Below are positions 35,671-42,540 of a stretch of 64,000 nucleotides of DNA, in pieces. The notes beneath the pieces were generated by a model. It ran no database searches. It saw only the letters and a program-made list of their open reading frames with translations, and had not been told where the DNA came from. Source of the DNA: Pseudomonas sp. P5_109. Lineage in GTDB: Bacteria > Pseudomonadota > Gammaproteobacteria > Pseudomonadales > Pseudomonadaceae. A program made the translations under genes and the position numbers. The stretch covers positions 4,353,501 to 4,417,500 of the forward strand of contig NZ_CP125380.1 of assembly GCF_034009455.1 (NCBI RefSeq), read 5' to 3'. Every line of letters begins with the position of its first letter. The stretch's first letter is position 1.

Positions 35671-37125
35671 ATGCAGACCTTTCAAGTATTGATCATTGGC
35701 AGCGGATTTGGCGGCCAATGTGCTGCAATCAATTTGCTCAAGGCCGGCATCGATGATTTTCGCCTGCTGGAGCGCCGGGCGTTCTTCGGCGGTACCTGGT
35801 GCCAGAACACCTACCCCGGCGCGGCAGTCGACGTGCCCTCGCCGCTGTATTCCTTGTCTTTCGCCCCGTATCGCTGGTCGCAAATGTTCGCCGAACAGGC
35901 CGAACTGCATCGCTACACCCGCCATGTGGTGGAACATTTCGGCCTGCGGGACAAGGTGGAACTGGACACGAATGTCGAGGGCATAGAGTGGGACGACACC
36001 AGCAAGCGCTGGATCGTCTGCACCGCCGGCAAAGGCACGTTTTGCGCGCAGTTCCTGATCAATGCGACCGGGCCGCTGAGCCAGCCGGTGGTGCCCCGCT
36101 TCGACGGACAGGAGCGCTTTGGCGGCAAGACGTTTCACACCAATAACTGGGATCACAGCTACGACTATCGGCAAAAACGCGTGGCCATCGTCGGCAGCGG
36201 CGCCAGTGCGGCCCAGGTGATTCCGGCCATTGCCCCGGACGTCGGGCACTTGCATGTATTCCAGCGCACACCCCACTGGGTATTACCCCGGGCTGACCGC
36301 AGCTTCGGCCGTTTCCAGCGCTGGCTGCTGGGGCTCAAACCCGCCTACAAGCTGCTGCGTTGGGGGATCTACTGGCAATTCGAAACCCGGGTGATTGCCT
36401 TCAAGTATTCGAAGCCGGCGGTGCACATGGTCCAGCGCCAGGCCCTGCGTTTTCTCAAGCGCCAGGTGCCGGACGCCGAACTGCGGCGCAAACTGACGCC
36501 GGACTACACCATCGGCTGCAAGCGGGTGATTCTGTCCAGCACGCTGTACCCGGCACTGGCCCGCCGCAACGTGACACTGCACAGCCGCGAACAAGGCATC
36601 GCCGCCATCGACGAAACCGGCATCGTTACCCACGATGGCCAGCACATCGACCTCGACCTGATCGTCTGGTCCACCGGCTACGACGCCACCGACGGGGTGA
36701 TTTCCTACCCGGTCACGGGCAAAAACGGCACCCGCCTGAAGGATGTCTGGGCGCAGTACCCACGGGCCTACTTGGGCACTGCCCTGCCCGACTTTCCCAA
36801 CCTGTTTATCGTCACCGGGCCGAACACCGGCATCGGCCATACCTCGGCGCTGTTCATCATCGAATCGCAGATGAACTACATCCTCGATTGCATTCGCACC
36901 TTGAAGACTCAAGGTTTGCGCAGCATCGAAGTTCGCCATGAGGCGGAACGTACCTACACTGAAATGATCCACCGGGAAATGGAACGTACCGTGTGGAAGT
37001 CCGGTGGTTGCCACAGTTGGTATCAAAGCAAGAGCGGTCATGTGATTGCCATGTTTCCAGGGTTCAGCTTCAGCTTTCATCGCTTGACCCGAGCGCTGAA
37101 ACCCGCCGATCACATTTTGTCCTGA
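35671..37125 (+). CDS. Flavin-containing monooxygenase, Baeyer-Villiger type
   Basis: 484 residues. FAD-binding GSGFGG (10-15), the type I Baeyer-Villiger fingerprint FGGKTFHTNNWD (150-161) and the NADPH-binding GSGASA (175-180) are all present; the C-terminal part has LIVWSTGYDATDG and FIVTGPNTGIGH. The enzyme would insert an oxygen into a ketone to give an ester or lactone, using NADPH. The length is at the short end of the family, lacking the N-terminal extension of cyclohexanone monooxygenase. ATG 35671 follows GAGGAGG. An alpha/beta hydrolase follows 22 bases later, a logical partner to open the ester product. Confidence 0.9.
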   Translation: MQTFQVLIIGSGFGGQCAAINLLKAGIDDFRLLERRAFFGGTWCQNTYPGAAVDVPSPLYSLSFAPYRWSQMFAEQAELHRYTRHVVEHFGLRDKVELDTNVEGIEWDDTSKRWIVCTAGKGTFCAQFLINATGPLSQPVVPRFDGQERFGGKTFHTNNWDHSYDYRQKRVAIVGSGASAAQVIPAIAPDVGHLHVFQRTPHWVLPRADRSFGRFQRWLLGLKPAYKLLRWGIYWQFETRVIAFKYSKPAVHMVQRQALRFLKRQVPDAELRRKLTPDYTIGCKRVILSSTLYPALARRNVTLHSREQGIAAIDETGIVTHDGQHIDLDLIVWSTGYDATDGVISYPVTGKNGTRLKDVWAQYPRAYLGTALPDFPNLFIVTGPNTGIGHTSALFIIESQMNYILDCIRTLKTQGLRSIEVRHEAERTYTEMIHREMERTVWKSGGCHSWYQSKSGHVIAMFPGFSFSFHRLTRALKPADHILS

Positions 37126-37147
37126 GCAGATAGAAAGGAGACGCGTG

Positions 37148-38104
37148 ATGCTTTTGTTGTTCGTCGTTCTCGCAGTTTTCGTCACCTGGAGCTGGCTTAC
37201 CTACCCGGCCATCGGCTACTGGCTCTATGACTTGAACATGGCGGCCGAGGCCAAGCTGTACCGGCTGCACAAAATCGTCGTGCCCATCCCCGAGATGACC
37301 GTCTCGACCTGGCAAGGCGGGCCCTACGAAGCCACCAGCAGTGTGCTGATGCTCCACGGTTTCAGCGCCGACAAGAACCTCTGGCTGCGTTTCGCCCGGC
37401 ACTTCGTCGGCAGCCATCGAGTGATCATCCCGGACATCGCCGGCCATGGCGAAACCGGCTTCAAGGCCGGTGGCGGCTATGACATCCCACTGCAGGCCAA
37501 GCGCATGATCCAGTTGCTGGACGTGTGCGGCGTCGAGAAAGTCCATGTCATTGGCAACTCCATGGGGGGCTACATGGCGGCGTGGCTCGCGGCCAATTAC
37601 CCGGAGCGCATTGTGTCCGTGGCGCTGATCGACCCGGCGGGGGTTACCGCGCCCGAGCCCAGTGATCTGGAGCGGCATTTGGCCAAGGGCCACAACCCGT
37701 TCCTGATTCACTCGCGCGAAGAATTCCAGCGCTTCTACGCGATGACCATGGCTTCGCCGCCCTGGGTACCGAAGCTGGTGCTCGATGCCGTCGCCCAACG
37801 CTATGAACAGTCCCGCGAGGAGCTGGAGGAAATCTTCCGGGATTTCCGCGCCAGCCCGCCGATGGAGCCGCACCTGCCCGACATCAGCGCCCCGGCGCTG
37901 TTGCTGTGGGGGCGCAAGGACCGGTTGATCGATGTCAGCAGCGTGGCGGTCTGGAGCAAGGGCATCGCCGACCTGCGCGTGCACATTTGGGACGCCATCG
38001 GGCACATGCCCATGGTGGAAGCGCCTACCGGTTCGGCGCGCCTGTATCGCGAGTTTTTGGCATCGCTGCGATCGGAGAGTCCACAGGATCAACGACTGCA
38101 CTAG
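37148..38104 (+). CDS. Membrane-anchored alpha/beta hydrolase
   Basis: 318 residues. The first ~28 residues are a single hydrophobic helix (MLLLFVVLAVFVTWSWLTYP), probably an inner-membrane anchor. The hydrolase fold has VLMLHGFSADKNLWL as the oxyanion region, nucleophile S138 in GNSMGGYMAAW, an acid in WGRKDRLIDVS and His in AIGHMPMVE. This resembles lipase/esterase family V. It follows the monooxygenase gene closely, so the two probably degrade a ketone through its ester. AAAGGAG precedes the start; a GTG three bases upstream is an alternative. Its stop codon touches the left end of a large palindromic element. Confidence 0.88.
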   Translation: MLLLFVVLAVFVTWSWLTYPAIGYWLYDLNMAAEAKLYRLHKIVVPIPEMTVSTWQGGPYEATSSVLMLHGFSADKNLWLRFARHFVGSHRVIIPDIAGHGETGFKAGGGYDIPLQAKRMIQLLDVCGVEKVHVIGNSMGGYMAAWLAANYPERIVSVALIDPAGVTAPEPSDLERHLAKGHNPFLIHSREEFQRFYAMTMASPPWVPKLVLDAVAQRYEQSREELEEIFRDFRASPPMEPHLPDISAPALLLWGRKDRLIDVSSVAVWSKGIADLRVHIWDAIGHMPMVEAPTGSARLYREFLASLRSESPQDQRLH

Positions 38105-38105
38105 G

Positions 38106-38270
38106 GGGGGCGTTCTCAATTAGTTTCCCTACCGCGCCGGGTTGTGCCTTAAAGCTGGCCATGCTGCGTTGCAGGCCTTGGGAAGGGAACAACCATTCCC
38201 AGCGGCCTACGCCTTGCCTGGCCAGCTTTAAGGCGACAACGCGGTGGGGAAACTAATTGAGAACGCCCCC
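38106..38270. repeat. 165-bp palindromic element (MITE-like)
   Basis: The ends are inverted repeats that match at 24 bases perfectly (GGGGGCGTTCTCAATTAGTT, then TCCC) and continue with few mismatches for most of the length: ACCGCG, GCCTTAAAGCTGGCCA and GGGAA…TTCCC also pair. The whole element can fold into one long hairpin. It does not resemble the REP families. There is no obvious target-site duplication or ORF. Confidence 0.85.
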
Positions 38271-38378
38271 TCGCAGTCCTTTGAAGAATGAAGTTCGTCA
38301 GAAACTTCGTTTGTCGGTGACGCGCAAGGCTGCGATCTTTCTTGCATCCTTTACGTCACCGCGCCAGGAATCCTGTTC

Positions 38379-39785
38379 ATGAACCAGCCGAACTTCGTCA
38401 GCCCTGACCTGATCCGCCAACGCTTCTCCAAAGCGATGTCCGACATGTATCGCGAGGAAGTGCCGTTGTACGGCGCGTTGATGGAACTGGTGGAGCAGAC
38501 CAACCGTCACGTACTGGACAGCGATTCGCAAGTCGCGCAACAGCTCACGAGCACCGGCGAAATCGAGCGCCTGGACCTGGAGCGTCATGGGGCGATCCGC
38601 GTCGGCACGGCCGATGAGCTGGCGACCCTCGCCCGCCTGTTCGCGGTGATGGGCATGCAACCGGTGGGTTACTACGACCTGACACCGGCCGGCGTACCGG
38701 TGCATTCCACGGCTTTTCGCGCGGTGCATGAAGCGGCGTTGCAGGTCAGCCCGTTCCGGGTGTTCACCTCGCTGTTGCGCCTGGAATTGATCGAAGACCT
38801 GGAACTGCGCGCGTTCGCCCAGTCGATGCTCGACCGGCGCTCGATCTTCACGCCCATGGCCCTTTCTCTCATCGACCGTGCTGAAACCCAAGGTGGCCTG
38901 ACCGAGCAGCAAGCCCTGGAGTTCGTCGAACAGGCCCTGGAGACATTCCGCTGGCACCACAGCGCCACCGTCACTGCCGAGCAGTATCAACAACTCAGCG
39001 CCCAGCATCGTCTGATCGCCGACGTAGTGGCGTTCAAGGGCCCGCACATCAACCACCTGACTCCACGAACCCTGGATATCGACATCGTCCAGGCGCAAAT
39101 GCCGGCCCATGGCATTACCCCCAAGGCGGTGATCGAAGGCCCGCCCCGCCGCCAGTGCCCGATCCTGCTGCGCCAGACCAGTTTCAAGGCCCTGGACGAG
39201 CCAATTGCCTTCACCGATCAAAATGAGGCGCGTGGCAGCCACAGCGCCCGTTTCGGCGAGATCGAGCAGCGCGGTGCTGCCCTCACGCCCAAAGGCCGCG
39301 CCCTTTACGACCGCTTGCTCAATGCCGCGCGGGACGAACTCAAGGACTTCCCCAACGAAGCCAATGCCGCGCGCTATAACGCCCTGATGGCGCAGCATTT
39401 CAGCGAGTTCCCTGACACTTGGGAAGGCATGCGCCAACAGGGCCTGGCTTACTTCCGCTACTTTGTGACGGAAAAAGGCCTGGCCGTGGAGGACCTGAAA
39501 AACGCCGCCCTGGAAGACCTGCTCAGCGGCGGTTACCTGCGGGTTGAACCGCTGGTGTACGAAGACTTCCTGCCGGTCAGCGCGGCGGGGATTTTCCAGT
39601 CAAACCTGGGGGACGCCGCGCAAACCCGTTATGGCGTGCACTCCAACCAGCAGGCATTCGAAAAAGCCCTGGGGCGCCCGACGATTGATGAACTGGAACT
39701 GTATGCCCAGAGCCAGCGGCGCTCGATCGAACAGTGTTTCGCCGAGTTGGCCGATGTTGTTCAAGCCAATGAAAAACAGGACTGA
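38379..39785 (+). CDS. hglS: 2-oxoadipate dioxygenase/decarboxylase (DUF1338, HglS)
   Basis: 468 residues, full length for the family. The metal ligands described for P. putida HglS are in register: H70 (ERHGAIRVG), H226 (HINHLTP) and E294 (RFGEIEQRG), with R74 nearby for substrate. The enzyme converts 2-oxoadipate to D-2-hydroxyglutarate with two carbons handled by an Fe(II)-dependent VOC-like fold, linking D-lysine catabolism to central metabolism. It is a single gene preceded by the palindromic element and followed by a REPIN array. The ATG at 38379 fits; no better start is visible. Confidence 0.88.
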   Translation: MNQPNFVSPDLIRQRFSKAMSDMYREEVPLYGALMELVEQTNRHVLDSDSQVAQQLTSTGEIERLDLERHGAIRVGTADELATLARLFAVMGMQPVGYYDLTPAGVPVHSTAFRAVHEAALQVSPFRVFTSLLRLELIEDLELRAFAQSMLDRRSIFTPMALSLIDRAETQGGLTEQQALEFVEQALETFRWHHSATVTAEQYQQLSAQHRLIADVVAFKGPHINHLTPRTLDIDIVQAQMPAHGITPKAVIEGPPRRQCPILLRQTSFKALDEPIAFTDQNEARGSHSARFGEIEQRGAALTPKGRALYDRLLNAARDELKDFPNEANAARYNALMAQHFSEFPDTWEGMRQQGLAYFRYFVTEKGLAVEDLKNAALEDLLSGGYLRVEPLVYEDFLPVSAAGIFQSNLGDAAQTRYGVHSNQQAFEKALGRPTIDELELYAQSQRRSIEQCFAELADVVQANEKQD

Positions 39786-39849
39786 ACGACTTCTCACTAC
39801 TCGGCAAAAAAGGGTTCTTCGCGCAATCCCGGTAAAGACCGGTAACGCA

Positions 39850-40396
39850 ATACCTGTAGGGGCCGGCTTGCTGGCGATGGACTCAAGTGCGCCGGGTTTA
39901 TCCAGTTCACACGCGTTATCGTTAACGACCATCGCTGGCAAGCCAGCTCCTACAAGGACCGCGTCCGAACGCCAAACTGTAGGAGCCGGCTTGCTGGCGA
40001 TGGGCTCCAGTGCGCCGCGTTTATCCAGTCCACACGCGTAATCGTTAACGACCATCGCTGGCAAGCCAGCTCCTACAGCGCCGCGTTTATCCGATTTACG
40101 CGCGTTATCGTTAACGACCATCGCTGGCGTCCGGGTGGAAATGATGTGAACGCCAAACTGTAGGAGCCGGCTTGCTGGCGATGGACGCAAGTGCGCCGCG
40201 TTTATCCAGTTCATGCGCGTAATCGTTAACGACCATCGCTGGCAAGCCAGCTCCTACAGCGCCGCGTTTATCCAGGTCACACGCGTTATCGTTAACGACC
40301 ATCGCCAGCAAGCCAGCTCCTACAGCGCCGCGTTTATCCAGTTCATATGCGTTATCGTTAACCACCATCGCCAGCAAGCCGGCTCCTACAAGGGAC
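39850..40396. repeat. Second REPIN array, inverted relative to 18961-19937
   Basis: A 545-base cluster of REPIN units containing GTAGGAGCCGGCTTGCTGGC, the spacer GCGCCGCGTTTATCC … GCGTTATCGTTAACGACC and GCTGGCAAGCCAGCTCCTAC. The unit is the reverse complement of the 19-kb array unit. Here units are irregular: three full copies, plus several that lack the first arm, and one copy (near 40130) is interrupted by an unrelated 15-base segment. Confidence 0.93.
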
Positions 40397-40442
40397 CGTG
40401 ACCATGCCAAAAATGAAGTAGCCTCCAAACCAGTGAAAGTCA

Positions 40443-40628
40443 AAAAAAACGGGCGACCTGCAGGTCGCCCGTTTTTTGTATCCGAAACTTTCAATACAGC
40501 AAAGAAAGTGTTCGCCCAGTGCACTGGCCTCGGCAATCCATGCACTGGTAAAGAGCCCTACACTGGGCGAACGGAAGGTATTTTAGTAGAAGTGGCTAAA
40601 TATGTCCGTGCAGCAAAGATGAAATTTA
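40443..40628 (-). ncRNA. Candidate small RNA, ~185 nt
   Basis: On the minus strand a perfect TATAAT (40639-40634) is followed after six to seven bases by a possible start near 40628. The transcript would contain a 12-bp perfect stem (GTTCGCCCAGTG at 40510 with CACTGGGCGAAC at 40561), a small ACTTTC/GAAAGT stem and a strong intrinsic terminator. No ORF fits in it. The -35 match (TTGAGT, 15-base spacing) is only fair. The span is AT-rich compared with the surroundings. Confidence 0.5.
40444..40477. terminator. Bidirectional intrinsic terminator
   Basis: A perfect 34-base palindrome: six A, then CGGGCGACCTG paired with CAGGTCGCCCG, then six T. U-runs are present in both directions, so it would stop transcription from either side. 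Confidence 0.9.
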
Positions 40629-40629
40629 T

Positions 40630-40654
40630 CGACATTATATTTAATAAAATGTCG
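40630..40654. promoter_or_regulatory. Palindrome overlapping the candidate -10 box
   Basis: CGACATT and AATGTCG, 11 bases apart, enclose the TATAAT of the putative small RNA promoter, the placement expected for a repressor operator. The protein is unknown. Confidence 0.4.
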
Positions 40655-40700
40655 ACTCAAATCCAATCCCGCCCCGAACTACAAACTCACCAGTTAGAAC

Positions 40701-40753
40701 ATACGAGTTGATTATTTCTATACAAAACTTGCACAAAAACAATCAACCCGTAT
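40701..40753. other. Stem-loop of 13 bp
   Basis: ATACGAGTTGATT at 40701 pairs with AATCAACCCGTAT at 40741 with one mismatch. It lies just past the stop codon of the exported-protein gene at 40771; it has no U-run, so it is a stem-loop rather than a clear terminator. Confidence 0.55.
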
Positions 40754-40770
40754 AGAGCCAATACTCAATA

Positions 40771-41349
40771 TTAGTGCTTGCTGGTCACCGTCAATATATC
40801 GGTGTAAACCACGTTCACGCTTTGCCCGACTTTCAAGTCCTTGAGTTTGGCCTGGACTTCAGGTCGCTTGACGTCGACGGTCTTGGACTTGCCTTCCGGG
40901 TTTTCGAAGGTCACCTGGTTTTTCTTCAGGTCGATGTGAGTGATTTTCAGCTGCACTTTCACCTGACGATAAGCTTCGCCGCCAGGGTTGGCGCTACCTG
41001 GCGCTGCGCGGATTTCACCGGTGGCTTCGGCGGTGCCAGGCAGGCCTTTGTCGACATCGGTGTCGAGGTAGGCCGCAACGGCGCTGGTGACCCTGATGTC
41101 GACCGTATCGCCGGCCTTGAGATTGCCGAGGTTTTTCGCCTTGTCGGTCAGTTGCACAGGGAACTCGTTACCCTGTGGGCCTTTGAGGACCACGGAATGG
41201 TTCGCGGTATCAACCGAAACGACGGTGGTGCTGACCTGATCAGCCACCACGACTTCGGACAACGGGATATCGGCGGCAACCGCGCCAAAACTGGCGGCAG
41301 ACAGCAAGGTTGCGAGGGTTATGGCTTTGGTCAGTGCGTGGCGTTTCAT
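40771..41349 (-). CDS. Periplasmic protein of unknown function
   Basis: 192 residues. Sec signal peptide MKRHALTKAITLATLLSAASFGAVAA, then a soluble domain with strong beta alternation and several KxGDTVDI- or VGQSV-type turns: VSVDTANHSVVLKGPQGNEFPVQL, LGNLKAGDTVDIRVTSAVAAYL and LKDLKVGQSVNVVYTDIL. Two OB-like or small beta-barrel repeats are suggested. The proteins are common in Pseudomonas but I know no function. The ATG at 41349 was preferred to 41379 because it begins the signal peptide. It stands alone between the small-RNA region and the AttH-like gene. Confidence 0.75.
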   Translation of the reverse strand: MKRHALTKAITLATLLSAASFGAVAADIPLSEVVVADQVSTTVVSVDTANHSVVLKGPQGNEFPVQLTDKAKNLGNLKAGDTVDIRVTSAVAAYLDTDVDKGLPGTAEATGEIRAAPGSANPGGEAYRQVKVQLKITHIDLKKNQVTFENPEGKSKTVDVKRPEVQAKLKDLKVGQSVNVVYTDILTVTSKH

Positions 41350-41466
41350 AAGCAGAACTTTCCCTGTGATAGATGGCAACAGACGGCGTTGAACCCAGGC
41401 TCAACGCCATGTGTGGGATGAGCATAGACGCTGTTCGGCGAGTGGTCGCTGCGGGCCGCTGATTTT

Positions 41467-42540
41467 CTAATACCCGGTCATTTCCAGATATCCGTTTCCT
41501 GCATGGCTGCCACTGAGGCGCACCGGGCCTTCCCAGTATGGTATGCGCAAATTCATCCAGGCCTGGGGATTGAGTGCGGTGAGGGTGACATCAAGGTGTT
41601 TGGCGGGGATTTTGATCGACCAGCGAACGGGCATCTCGCGCCCGGCTACGCTGGCGCTGTCCTGCGGCGTGAGGCTGATGTCGTTGGCGTGCAGCAACTG
41701 CGTGTGCCCCCGGGCGTCGATCCAGGTGCCGGTGAGGTATGGCGCTCCGTCCTTTTGCCGCATGCGATACAGCATCACCTGCTCGCCGCTGTCCAGGTGC
41801 AGGGAGAACCAGTCCCAGCCGGTCTGGTTGCTCGTCAGCGGTTGGCTGCTCCATTCGCGGTCGAGCCAGGCCGGGCCACTGACCTGAAAAGTCTGGCCGT
41901 CGATGTCGAGGGTGCCGCTGGCCTGGAAAAACGGCTGGCTGTAGTAGTAGGAAGCCTGCCCCTGTTCGGATTTCTGGCTGAACCCCTGCTCCCCCTGAAG
42001 CACCAGCGGACCTGTGGAGGTCAACCGCAACCGATAGCTGAAACGCGGGTCGCGGGCGCTGAGCAGCACGTCGGCCAACGGGTTGTCGGCCGTCGTCTGG
42101 CTGCTCAAGCGCCAGTCGTCGATCCACGCATTGAACGGCGTGAGGCTGACTCCGGCCTGGCCGACGCCGCCACGGGCATAGCGTTCGGCCGCGTGATGCG
42201 CCGTCGCCGACGTCACCGCCGCATGACCGAGCCAGATCGTCTGGTTCTGCCAACCCGCCACCTCGGGGGTGGCTTTCAAGGCGCTGCGGAACAACGTCCA
42301 TTGCGCGCCGAATTCATGCCCTTGATCGTCTTTCAGGTTAGCCGTGACGTACCACCATTCGATGCGAAAGCCGTCGTGCGGGCCGTGATCCGCCGGGAAG
42401 CTGAACACCCGACCGGGCACCACCGTGGTGAACGCAGCGGCCTGGTTGCCCAGCCCGGCAAACCCCTTTTCGACCGGCGCCGGTTGATCGCAACCGCTCG
42501 CCAGCAGCGCCAGGAGCAACACACAGGCCTTAATCTTCAT
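41467..42540 (-). CDS. AttH/CrtC-family lipocalin-like lipoprotein
   Basis: 357 residues. The signal peptide ends in the lipobox LASGC, so Cys19 or nearby is lipidated. The mature part has the conserved DGFRIEWWYVTANLKDDQGHEFGAQWTLFRSAL of the AttH (lipocalin-like hydroxyneurosporene synthase) family, a pair of lipocalin-like barrels, and SGPAWLDREWSSQPLTSNQTGWDWFSLHLDSG. It overlaps the permease gene stop by 11 bases and closes a three-gene operon with an ABC ATPase and an FtsX-type permease. The set probably moves a lipid or hydrophobic molecule through the periplasm; substrate unknown. Confidence 0.85.
   Translation of the reverse strand: MKIKACVLLLALLASGCDQPAPVEKGFAGLGNQAAAFTTVVPGRVFSFPADHGPHDGFRIEWWYVTANLKDDQGHEFGAQWTLFRSALKATPEVAGWQNQTIWLGHAAVTSATAHHAAERYARGGVGQAGVSLTPFNAWIDDWRLSSQTTADNPLADVLLSARDPRFSYRLRLTSTGPLVLQGEQGFSQKSEQGQASYYYSQPFFQASGTLDIDGQTFQVSGPAWLDREWSSQPLTSNQTGWDWFSLHLDSGEQVMLYRMRQKDGAPYLTGTWIDARGHTQLLHANDISLTPQDSASVAGREMPVRWSIKIPAKHLDVTLTALNPQAWMNLRIPYWEGPVRLSGSHAGNGYLEMTGY

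Noticed and set aside
40433..40711. A 92-codon open frame on the plus strand
   Set aside because: It runs through a perfect intrinsic terminator and the stems of the candidate small RNA; no ribosome site and no protein-like pattern.
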